From: a virus
Reading direction: 5' to 3' (one strand)
Length of the DNA stretch: 64,000 nucleotides
Virus record (IMG/VR): IMGVR_UViG_3300000956_000001
Span: 1 to 64,000 of that record
Below are positions 55,799 to 63,335 of the stretch, piece after piece. Position numbers and translations under genes: made by a program. How positions within the stretch are numbered: position 1 is the first letter of the stretch; each line of letters starts with the position of its first letter. The notes below the pieces were generated by a model. The model saw nothing but the letters and a program-made list of their open reading frames with translations. It searched no databases and had not been told where the DNA came from.

Positions 55799-56346
55799 GG
55801 TTCGTCATGATGTGCCCTATTAGGGCCTGGATGTCTGTTTTCGTGTCAGTTGTACTTTTCGTCCGTGACGTCGCAAATCAGCGGGTTCTCACCGTTCGTC
55901 CCGATTGCCCATACCTGAGCACGATACGGGTCAGTATTGGTGATTACGCGCCCGAATGTCGCATCTGACTTGTATTCGCCATACACGTGGATTTCGGTGA
56001 CTTCGACCGTTTCGCACGTCTTGACCAGTTCTTCCAGTTTGTCCAAATTGACCGCTACGTACCCACATGCCCAGCATGACTGACACACCCGGATAAGTCC
56101 CATTGTGCCGGAAATGACTGGAATGCCCGCGAAGTCCGTTTTGAACTCTTCGAGGCAAAGGCCGCATTCGTCGTGGTAAGTCCGAATTCCGTCTTCCGCG
56201 TTGAAATCGACGGAAGTGACCGTAATGACTGTCATGATAGCTGTGCCCACCTTTAGGTTGTTTTGCACTGGAATGTCGCTGATGTCCGTTTCGGTCTTTC
56301 ACAAGATGGACATTCCAGGCCCTAATGGGGCACACCATGCCGAACC
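55799..56346. repeat. Cassette 11 inverted repeat (arms 55799-55835 and 56309-56346)
   Basis: 37/38-bp arms with three mismatches and one 1-bp gap. Encloses one gene (55846-56235). Last cassette of the array. Confidence 0.88.
55846..56235 (-). CDS. Cassette 11 zinc-binding hypothetical protein
   Basis: 129 residues from the ATG at 56235 (AAAGGTGGGC upstream). CGLCLEEFKTDFAGIPVISG and VCQSCWACGYVAVNLDKLEE form a CxxC...CxxC(xxC) zinc site; the C-terminal half is strand-rich (VEVTEIHVYGEYKSDATFGR). Unknown function. Confidence 0.66.
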   Translation of the reverse strand: MTVITVTSVDFNAEDGIRTYHDECGLCLEEFKTDFAGIPVISGTMGLIRVCQSCWACGYVAVNLDKLEELVKTCETVEVTEIHVYGEYKSDATFGRVITNTDPYRAQVWAIGTNGENPLICDVTDEKYN

Positions 56347-57342
56347 ATCGGCAATCTATCCACTATGGACAAGTCAAACAACAATGTGACACAAGCCCCT
56401 AAAGGCGCCTAAACCGCATAATTGCAACTGATACACCCTTATATGGGGCAATTTCAGTCTAAAACGGACATTTCCCAGTTTTACCGTCTTTGCCCACTTT
56501 AGTACCGTCTACCCACCTTTGTCGCGTTTGCCCGTCTTTGGTGCCGTCTTGTCGTACTTGTCGGCTACGCGGCATCTGGGGGCCTTTGCCCGGGATGTCC
56601 GTTTCAGTGCGGTTTAGTTGTCAATCAACCCGTGTCGCCAAGCGTGGCGCCTAGCGGCCGTGCTGTCGTGCGGGTGGTGCCCCACTAGCCTAGCACCCCC
56701 CTAGGCGCAGAGCTCGGACAAATCGGACTTATCACGATAAGAACGCCCGCCTGAAATGTCCGTTCTGGCCCACCTTGCCCCGGTATGACATCGGCCGAAA
56801 GTACGATATAGGTCTGACCGTTCGGGGGATGGACGAACTAATGCGGCATCTCGGCTACGCCCGCCCATATCGGCCCAGAATCGGACATAAAGACGGCCGG
56901 ATAAGTCACGATAAATCGTCTTAAAACGGACAGGGACATATCACCTCAAACCGTCTCAAAACGGGCACGGACATACCGCCTGATAGCACCTCAAAACGGA
57001 CGTGATGGCCCTAACCCCGGTTGACCTGCGAAAACGCCGTAGGATCGCCGTAGGGGCGCTAGAATTGGCCGATGCATACCCGTGCCCCCAACGGGCGTGT
57101 AGGCGCGTCAGCGGCGGCGCTAGGGGCCTTAAATGGCCGATTCCGCTAGCCCCCACGGGTGGGCGGGTAGGTGGGCAAACGGGGGTGTAGTAGGCCAGAT
57201 GGGGCAGTGTCGTGATATATCATCTTAAATCGGACATCTGACGATATAGCGCTGAATGGTACGAGATTGGGGGAAAGAGGGGAATGTCCGATTTATCATC
57301 TTATGTTGTAAGGGGGCGTAAGATAGGGGGCTATGCGCGCAA

Positions 57343-57546
57343 GTCCACTGTGGACAGATGGGATTCATGATCTTCTATATTCAAGATCATGAGAGCGTGA
57401 CGATCTTGAATATAGAAGATCGTAAGAGTGTGACGATCTTCTATATTCAAGATCGTCTATCATCACTGATCTTAGATATTCAAGATCATGAGAGTGTGAC
57501 GATCTTGAATATAGAAGATCATGAATGAGATCTGTCCACTGTGGAC
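57343..57546. repeat. Iteron array in a large inverted repeat
   Basis: Five copies of a 20-bp near-dyad (GATCTTCTATATTCAAGATC or its complement) start at 57369, 57402, 57435, 57468 and 57501, i.e. every 33 bp exactly, in orientations F, R, F, F, R (the fourth has three changes). The ends, 57343-57374 and 57515-57546, are a 32-bp inverted repeat (28/32) that begins with the palindromic GTCCACTGTGGAC. Typical of an initiator- or ParB-like binding region. Confidence 0.88.
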
Positions 57547-58141
57547 TCACGCATAGACGATCATGGATGGCTCAGCTACGGGCAAGTCGGACATTGGGGA
57601 CTTAGGTGGAGATTGTGGGGGATAGGGTGATATTGAGGTGAAAAGTCCTAGGTTTCGGGAATCTGGGGCTATTTGTGTATAAGGGGTATCTGGGGGACAA
57701 GTCGGAAATTACATATCATATGGCATATATCGCTCTTTGTCGTTGATCTGGTAAATGTCCTGGTTTGGGTGAAAATGGCGTTTTCGGTAGACTTGTCGCT
57801 TGTGTGCAGAATGCCCGCATAAAGGCGACATATACGGTATATACGTCATGGGCCTTATATCGGACTTGTGCCCTATGACTGATAATGACCTTTTATTACA
57901 CTTTGTCCGTTTAGGGCCCGGCTAGACTCGGACAAGTCGGACATGTCGCATATAGGCGCTCATCTGGGGCAAATGCGACAGGGGCGGGCAAAGGGTGCCG
58001 ATAACTTATATTATCGGCAGACGGATATATCGTGACAAAGTAGGACAAATCGGACTTGTCCACCATGCCCGAGTTGGGGGGTATGAGAAAATTGTCGGGG
58101 GGGTGCGCGCGAGCGCCCTCTGTGCCCTGTCGCTACTTATG

Positions 58142-58232
58142 AAATTTTTACGAGGGCATGATCAACATAAATCTGGCTATACCATCTGTCACCTCCCGAT
58201 ACACACAAAATTTTTACGAGGGCATGATCAAC
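58142..58232. repeat. 25-bp direct repeat
   Basis: Two exact copies of a 25-mer beginning AAATTTTTACGAGG and ending GATCAAC, at 58142-58166 and 58208-58232, spacing 66 bp (six helical turns). Binding-site or recombination-site candidate. Confidence 0.85.
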
Positions 58233-58747
58233 TATACCTGTCAAATCTTTGTCCACCTGCCCAGAAGGCGAAACCAGCTCAGCCACCTAGGATTCGCACT
58301 GAAGTACGTAACGCCACGTAATGAGTAACGGAGACGATAGGGGGTATCGGTGACGGTCCCATGATCGTTTGCCACGAAACCTAAATGGCCTGTGACCTGC
58401 ATATATATAGGGTTTAGGGGTTTAGGGGGTTTTAATTTTAAAAATCTAATATACCTAGCTCTGACTTGGTTTTCGTCACTGTCCGTAGACGCTGGGTGGT
58501 GGGGGAGCATCTTGGGGTATAGACCCGTATAAGATGGTTTGCCAATCTGGTTGGGTGTGGGGGCTTATAGGCGAAAAAAACCCCGGAACCCCTAAACCCC
58601 TATTTGATCTATGTTTTCGCAGGTCAAAACCCCTCCCGAAACCTCCGCCGAAACCCCCCCCGAAACCCCCCTATGATCATCTAGACAGCGTCCCCGAAAC
58701 CGATAACGTCCCCGAAACCCCTCGGCAAACGGAAAAAACGGACAGAG

Positions 58748-58797
58748 CGATGGCCCGGTCCGTGAGATCTGCAGTGTCTCGCGCGGCCGGGCCATCG
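58748..58797. terminator. 11-bp stem-loop in the C-rich region
   Basis: CGATGGCCCGG (58748-58758) pairs with CCGGGCCATCG (58787-58797); the loop itself contains a GAGA/TCTC dyad. It lies downstream of the - strand primase operon and may terminate it. Confidence 0.6.
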
Positions 58798-58849
58798 TCT
58801 GAAATATGTAGTTATCAGGGGTTGTGGGGACGATCCCCGAAACCTACGA

Positions 58850-58862
58850 AACCTATCCTAGC
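58850..58862 (-). promoter_or_regulatory. Orphan TAGTGCTAGGATA element
   Basis: Same 13-mer as the promoters at 30.07 and 37.43 kb, right after the stop of the gene at 58864, but without a TTG-type -35 box at 17-18 bp and without a gene downstream. A weak promoter into the non-coding region or a relic. Confidence 0.35.
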
Positions 58863-58863
58863 A

Positions 58864-59637
58864 CTACGGTTTCGGGGATTCGGGGGTTTTGGATTGCGTC
58901 CCCGAAACCCCCGTGATCGTTGCGTTGACGTACTCGGGTACGTCGGGTCGGTAGGTGAGGTGCAGGAACCTGTAGAGTTTCAGGGGGGTATCCAGCTGAA
59001 TATAGGGGGTTGACTCTTGGGTTGGAAGTACTGGACGGTTCGTCTGATGGGTATAGACCGTCCAGGCAAACAAGAGTGGTTCGATCGCTGCGTACTGAGG
59101 AACCGACAGCTTCAGCTGGCTGTAGCGTGCAGTACGGGAGCTAACTGTCGGCTTCAGGCCCATTCTGACCAGGCGAAGCTGGGATGTTTCGTTCTGTGCA
59201 TCACGTCTCGCACGCCTGCAAAGAGGTCCCTTGCAGCCCTGCCTGTAGGTGAGTGACGTGCCATGCGTGCTGCTGTAGTCGGGATCTGCCAGCTCTGAGG
59301 CAATCAGATCCAGAACGATGACGTGTCGTTCTGGAATATAGAACCCCAGTTTCGGTACCCTGACACAGCGTTCGTGTTCTGTGAAACGGATGCTGAGTTC
59401 GTTCGGTGCGAGCTTAAGCGTCCTAGGAAGCCGCTCTGCTTTTCCAAGAGGTGGTTGGATCACGAGCATCTCTCTCAGTGGAATTGATGAAAGACTGACT
59501 TGAGTAGTGACTGGCTTGTGGTTGTGACGCGCGCCAACTGAGTTAAGGTCGAAGTGCGGATTCGCGAGACTCGTGAAGTCAGTCATCTCGTCCATCGTGC
59601 CATACTCGGCCCGGTAGCCCTGCATGCCCTTACTCAT
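58864..59637 (-). CDS. Hypothetical protein with HGT...GC...CR motif
   Basis: 257 residues from the ATG at 59637 (GTG at 59640 also possible). Middle segment STHGTSLTYRQGCKGPLCRR follows a Cys/Arg-rich pattern seen in many actinophage proteins, of unknown role. C-terminal residues ~185-235 (PQYAAIEPLLFAWTVYTHQT, LKLYRFLHLTYRPDVPEYV) form a helical domain. The last codons are written in the CCCCGAAACC repeat. Coupled to the primase-helicase by overlap. Confidence 0.66.
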   Translation of the reverse strand: MSKGMQGYRAEYGTMDEMTDFTSLANPHFDLNSVGARHNHKPVTTQVSLSSIPLREMLVIQPPLGKAERLPRTLKLAPNELSIRFTEHERCVRVPKLGFYIPERHVIVLDLIASELADPDYSSTHGTSLTYRQGCKGPLCRRARRDAQNETSQLRLVRMGLKPTVSSRTARYSQLKLSVPQYAAIEPLLFAWTVYTHQTNRPVLPTQESTPYIQLDTPLKLYRFLHLTYRPDVPEYVNATITGVSGTQSKTPESPKP

Positions 59638-61613
59638 CACGCACTCACCGCCACTCCCGGAGCAAGTGTATAGGCAGACGTCGGGCGGCCTCCGTTGGGT
59701 CCGGGCGGCACCTTCATCTCGATCAACATCCCCAAAACTACAAGATTCTCGAGATTTTTGCGGAACTTCCCAATAGAACTGTTTTTGCGCTTCATTACCT
59801 TGTAAAGCTCGTTTGCGGTTGGTCCTCGGCCAGGTCCTGTCATTCTCATCACATGACGCAGAATCAGATCATTCTCGTCCGACTCCTGAGACGCTGCGAT
59901 CTCGGTCTCGACGATTCCGTAGGTCTCAATCACGTGCGGGAACAGGCTGAGAACGCGAATCACGATGTCAGCAGTGATGACGTCGCTGCCTTCGTTAATT
60001 GCGAAGAGCAAGAACAGCTTCTTCATCATCAGATCGAGACGCTGTGTGATCGCTACGTCATTACGCTCACGCTGAGGTACGTACACTTTGTGAAAGAAGG
60101 TGTCCCATGCGTTCTCCCCGAGGCGCTCCCAGGTGACAACTTCGTGTGCGCGCGTCTTCATGTTGATCCCGGTCAGGATACTAGCCGCCCTGTCGAGATC
60201 AATTCGAGTGCGGTTAATGCTGAACGGCTTCTTTGGAGTGCCTGAAACGAATGCCCAGCGGTTGGCAAAGCCGCTATTGTCGTCCCCCTGGGTAATGAGC
60301 GTCCGAATCGACTTGAACTGCGTCGTAGTGATTGCGCTACCGAAGGGGCGCTCCGCACCGATGTTGCCGTGCGTCATCGACGTACTGGACAGCCAGCGCG
60401 GCGAATCGTACAGATCCATCAGTGTGGTCTTGAGTGTTGACCCTTGACGGTTGTTCTTGCCGATCAGGGTCGCAAGTTCCTCAAAGTCGACCAGTGCACG
60501 AATGAATGGCCAGCTACCGATAACCTTACCGGTGCCAGGGTCCACCATATCGTGCTGGAACTGCTTGATGAGTACCTCGCCCGACTGGATGCCGTTAAGA
60601 TACTGAGCACCGAACGGCGGCTGGTCGTCCCGCCTGTAGGGGAGCGCCTCGTGAATCAGGTTCGTCAGGTGTCGCTTCGACTTGGACTTGCCGGTACCGG
60701 TGCCGCCGACGAGGCAGACAAAGAGGTTACCGGCAACCTGAGGACTATCTTCGAGGGTTCGCATCCCCCCAACGGCCAGTCCGAGACCGAGAAGGCCGTT
60801 CCAGAAGTGAAATTCTTCCGGACTGTCATCCACACTTGTGGCGTCGAGATAAGTTCGGAGGAACGTATCCTCTGGAACAATATCCCGCCAGGCGATTCCT
60901 GGGTGCTGTCGGTTGGCGTTGAGGTCATTTGTGAGCTTCAGCTCCTCCGCTTCAGACCCTTCGGCCGTGTAGATGACGTTCTCGTTGTTGCTCTGGTCAG
61001 ATCCGGGCTCCGTGACGGTTGTTACTGCAATTGGCAGCTGTGGCGTCTGAACTACGAACGGATCGCCAGCAATGCCCTTTTCGATCCTAAGACCGAAGAA
61101 GTCGCCAATCGCCTCACGAAGAGCCCTGAAGCTGGCAGGATCGGCCTTATAGCCAGGCACCGGGTAGCCGAACCGCCACGCAGCGATATCCCAGATGTCT
61201 CCACCGCCACACTTGGCACAGTTGAAGACGTTCTTCTCGGTGTTGAGCCAGCAGCTTGGGTCGTGGTCGGGGTGTGCAGGGTTCGGACACCGAACCTTGA
61301 TGCTGTCTTTGCGGCCGCCGGGATTACAGTGGCCCTTGTCGGCCCACTGGTTGTAAGCGTCCACGATGCTGATCATCGCGATAAAGTCGTCCAGAACGCG
61401 CTGCTCTGGACTGATCTGCGAAACCTTGTCTTCTTCTTCGCTCATATCGGGAATGAACTCCCGATACTGAGCCATGAACATGTCGCCCTGCTGAGCTTCA
61501 TATTCTTCATAGCCACGCTTCAAGCGCAGCTTGTACGCAAACGTCGTCTCGCCATCGAGCTGCTGCTGCTCAGCTTCCCATTCGGCGCGGGACTTGTGGT
61601 CCAACCATCCCAC
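59637..61613 (-). CDS. Primase-helicase with CHC2-type zinc finger and P-loop domain
   Basis: 658 residues. Residues ~95-150: VRCPNPAHPDHDPSCWLNTE and VFNCAKCGGGDIWD, a C-x4-H...C-x2-C zinc finger of the CHC2 primase type. Residues ~265-560: a P-loop ATPase with Walker A GGTGTGKSKSK, ALVDFEELATLIG as Walker B region and ITTTQFKSIRTLI as sensor-like strand, matching DUF3987-type phage helicases. C-terminal ~90: winged helix (TANELYKVMKRKNSSIGKFR). No polymerase active site of its own is visible; the AEP-type protein at 62029-62913 probably supplies it. Confidence 0.8.
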   Translation of the reverse strand: MGWLDHKSRAEWEAEQQQLDGETTFAYKLRLKRGYEEYEAQQGDMFMAQYREFIPDMSEEEDKVSQISPEQRVLDDFIAMISIVDAYNQWADKGHCNPGGRKDSIKVRCPNPAHPDHDPSCWLNTEKNVFNCAKCGGGDIWDIAAWRFGYPVPGYKADPASFRALREAIGDFFGLRIEKGIAGDPFVVQTPQLPIAVTTVTEPGSDQSNNENVIYTAEGSEAEELKLTNDLNANRQHPGIAWRDIVPEDTFLRTYLDATSVDDSPEEFHFWNGLLGLGLAVGGMRTLEDSPQVAGNLFVCLVGGTGTGKSKSKRHLTNLIHEALPYRRDDQPPFGAQYLNGIQSGEVLIKQFQHDMVDPGTGKVIGSWPFIRALVDFEELATLIGKNNRQGSTLKTTLMDLYDSPRWLSSTSMTHGNIGAERPFGSAITTTQFKSIRTLITQGDDNSGFANRWAFVSGTPKKPFSINRTRIDLDRAASILTGINMKTRAHEVVTWERLGENAWDTFFHKVYVPQRERNDVAITQRLDLMMKKLFLLFAINEGSDVITADIVIRVLSLFPHVIETYGIVETEIAASQESDENDLILRHVMRMTGPGRGPTANELYKVMKRKNSSIGKFRKNLENLVVLGMLIEMKVPPGPNGGRPTSAYTLAPGVAVSA

Positions 61614-61619
61614 CCATCT

Positions 61620-61766
61620 TCAGTTGTTGGTGCTATTCCTTAGCTCTTCGTACTTTTCAAGTATCTCAGCTAGCGTTTTAACAACTGTACCGTTACGGCT
61701 GTGCTTCTTGCCAGCTCGCTCGTCAAGTATGTCGATGAGCTCTTGTGGGATATCTTCTGGACTCAT
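61620..61766 (-). CDS. Small helical protein
   Basis: 48 residues from the ATG at 61766, one base after the upstream stop. Helical (DIPQELIDILDERAGKKHSR, then VKTLAEILEKYEELRN). The longer in-frame extension overlaps the gene upstream and is rejected. Unknown. Confidence 0.58.
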   Translation of the reverse strand: MSPEDIPQELIDILDERAGKKHSRNGTVVKTLAEILEKYEELRNSTNN

Positions 61767-61767
61767 C

Positions 61768-62022
61768 TTATCCCCAGGTGATACGAGTGCCCATTGCCCG
61801 GTGGCCGATCTTTTTACGGCCCTTGTGTGGGTTTCGAAGAATGGCGCCAAGCAAGATGACTGACTTGATCCGACCGTTGATCTTGCGCGTACTCCAGAGG
61901 AATCGACGGCACGGCTTCTTCTCTTCGGCAGTGCAGATCGGGCAGGCCTTGAAGACCTCCCAGCTTGGCTGCTCGAAGTCTGGTTTATTCTTGTAGCCAG
62001 GGAGTCGTCTAGTTGTTGCCAT
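61768..62022 (-). CDS. Small basic protein with cysteine knuckle
   Basis: 84 residues, basic, with CPICTAEEKKPCRRF near the middle. May bind nucleic acid. Sits between the two primase-type genes, so a replication accessory role is possible. Not recognised. Confidence 0.62.
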   Translation of the reverse strand: MATTRRLPGYKNKPDFEQPSWEVFKACPICTAEEKKPCRRFLWSTRKINGRIKSVILLGAILRNPHKGRKKIGHRAMGTRITWG

Positions 62023-62028
62023 TCCTCA

Positions 62029-62913
62029 TCACTTCCAGTAATTCGTAGTAGTAAGCGCGTCGAGAGCGTCGCGCGGCGTCAGAGCCTGTGAACCATAGTT
62101 GGTACGAAAGTCGAGGAAGAACGTCGGATCCAGGGGATTCTTGAGGTTCCGACCCAGAGGGAGCCGACAAAGGTTCCCGAAGCCCTTCTTCTCCAAGGCA
62201 ACCTGCTTGGGGAAGACTTCGACCGTCATGCACTGGTAGCTGAGTTCCTCGTCGATGGTTCCGTTGTGAGCGTTGACGATCTTGTGCTTAAAGAAGTTAT
62301 TGCCCCTACTCGGGGCAAAACAGCCGAGATTGTCCAGAATCATCTGTGCGCCATCGCGAACATCTTTGGCTGGCATGAGGCCAGTGAAGCCGTACACATG
62401 CACACCCTTGTTGCCGGTGTACGTGGCAGCAACTGGGATCTCAAGCTCGCGAGATACTGCGCTGGCGAGCTTCTCGGCAAGCATGCGCATCTGCGTCTTG
62501 AGGTACTGCCGCTGAAGTCCCAGACTCCGATTGAGCCAGTCTTCGCGCGGGTTGGTCGGGAAGAAGTTCTTGTACACGCCGTCCGAGTCACAGTCGACCG
62601 GCAGTACCAGCTGTTCGTACGTCTCTGGATGCTGAGGGTCCGGCTTGTCCAGATCGATATCAAAGACGAACAGCTTGCACTGGTCATCCTTGTTGAGCAG
62701 ATAGTGACCGTAAGTTGCATCACTGTTGATATGCGCCAACAGATGCTTCATACCGAAACCACTGTCCGGAGTGATGACTGCCGTTCCGTCCGCAGTCCGA
62801 TCCACGGCTGGCTGGTATGCGCCATCAGCTCGCTGCGTTGCGCGCACATCAGGTCGTGCGATGAAATTCTTAGCGAACAGCTTTGCGATTTCTTTCTGCT
62901 GATCGATGTCCAT
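62029..62913 (-). CDS. Archaeo-eukaryotic-type primase (TOTE/AEP-like)
   Basis: 294 residues. The catalytic acidic pair sits in KLFVFDIDLDKPD (residues ~85-97); YTGNKGVHVYGF (about 165-176) corresponds to the S/T-G-x-x-G-x-H motif of AEP primases; LCRLPLGRNLKNP (about 247-259) is the third conserved block of this branch, seen in TOTE-type AEP domains. It would synthesise primers for phage DNA replication together with the zinc-finger/helicase protein three genes downstream in the same operon. Confidence 0.8.
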   Translation of the reverse strand: MDIDQQKEIAKLFAKNFIARPDVRATQRADGAYQPAVDRTADGTAVITPDSGFGMKHLLAHINSDATYGHYLLNKDDQCKLFVFDIDLDKPDPQHPETYEQLVLPVDCDSDGVYKNFFPTNPREDWLNRSLGLQRQYLKTQMRMLAEKLASAVSRELEIPVAATYTGNKGVHVYGFTGLMPAKDVRDGAQMILDNLGCFAPSRGNNFFKHKIVNAHNGTIDEELSYQCMTVEVFPKQVALEKKGFGNLCRLPLGRNLKNPLDPTFFLDFRTNYGSQALTPRDALDALTTTNYWK

Positions 62914-63064
62914 GGATCTCCCAGGTGCATTCCGGAGGTGCCCGAAAAATCGCTACTTCGGACTGGGTTTATCGGGCAATATGGCCGTTGACGTGCGAAA
63001 ACGTCGCGGATCAGTAGGTTACCATGCGTCAATATCCACATGCAACTCTCGGGGTGTTATCGGC

Positions 63065-63093
63065 TGGACAGAACAGAGTTTATGGTGTATAGT
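63065..63093 (+). promoter_or_regulatory. Promoter TGGACA-N17-TATAGT, leaderless
   Basis: + strand TGGACA (63065-63070) and TATAGT (63088-63093), 17 bp apart; the ATG at 63099 follows the -10 by 5 bases. An overlapping alternative is TTATCG-N18-TATGGT (63057-63086). Start of a + strand unit divergent from the primase operon. Confidence 0.7.
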
Positions 63094-63098
63094 GGCCG

Positions 63099-63242
63099 AT
63101 GACGGAGCAGCCCAGGTGCGACGTCGCTTGGTGCCCACTGCCGACCTCCCCAGGACCCTGCAGAAGCGCGCGCCACGAAACGCCGGTCAACCCTTCCGGA
63201 GGGGGGAAGACCGGCGTTTCTGTCTTTCAAGCTAGTCGTTAA
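63099..63242 (+). CDS. Mini cysteine-containing protein or small RNA
   Basis: 47 codons (MTEQPRCDVAWCPLP, then SPGPCRSARHETP). The C-x4-C-x8-C...R/H pattern resembles the zinc-knuckle peptides of actinophages. However, a terminator hairpin (63177-63220) lies inside the frame, upstream of the stop, so most transcripts may end before the stop codon and work as a ~130-nt RNA instead. Confidence 0.4.
   Translation: MTEQPRCDVAWCPLPTSPGPCRSARHETPVNPSGGGKTGVSVFQASR
63177..63220 (+). terminator. Intrinsic terminator, 12-bp stem
   Basis: GAAACGCCGGTC (63177-63188) pairs with GACCGGCGTTTC (63209-63220), GA-rich loop, followed by TGTCTTT on the + strand. Ends the short transcript starting near 63099. 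Confidence 0.8.
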
Positions 63243-63335
63243 CTACGCGCTTATGTGCGCGCGTCATGTGTTAGCGGTAGCGTTGCCGTCGGGGTAACCT
63301 ATGCCAAAGGTCCCTATAGCCCGTAAAGGCCAACA

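Larger units (their letters stand above)
56236..58863. other. 2.6 kb non-coding region with repeats, candidate origin/partition region
   Basis: After the last cassette no gene is credible for 2.6 kb. The region holds several copies of CGGACAT/ATGTCCG, three loose tandem units of the type CTCAAAACGG-(A/G)C at 56919-57003, the iteron array (57343-57546), a hairpin GCCGATAA/TTATCGGC at 57991-58012, a 25-bp direct repeat (58142 and 58208) and the C-rich tracts from 58410. This concentration of cis-acting-type sequence suggests a replication, partition or packaging locus. Confidence 0.7.
58410..58920. repeat. Telomere-like C-rich/G-rich repeats
   Basis: GGGTTTAGGGGTTTAGGGGG at 58410-58429 has its complement (ACCCCTAAACCCC) at 58588-58601. 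From 58623 to 58910 the motif CCCCGAAACC recurs about eight times. The G-rich strand can form G-quadruplexes. The last copies invade the 3' end of the gene at 58864. Confidence 0.82.

Noticed and set aside
49488-56346. Reading the cassette inverted repeats as ordinary intrinsic terminators
   Set aside because: The arms that match lie 60-1400 bp apart across whole genes, not within one intergenic gap; adjacent arms in the same gap do not pair with each other.
57343-57546. CRISPR array
   Set aside because: The repeats are dyads in mixed orientation, spacers are only 13 bp and similar to each other, and there are no cas1/cas2 genes. The Cas4-like gene alone is a common phage nuclease.
58534-59013. 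+ strand 159-codon frame rich in Pro-Lys-Pro
   Set aside because: Its sequence is a translation of the CCCCGAAACC repeats and of the antisense of the next gene; no SD and no folded domain.
60444-61643. 399-codon + strand open frame
   Set aside because: Lies antisense to the primase-helicase, whose zinc finger and Walker A are unmistakable; no SD and no recognisable fold.
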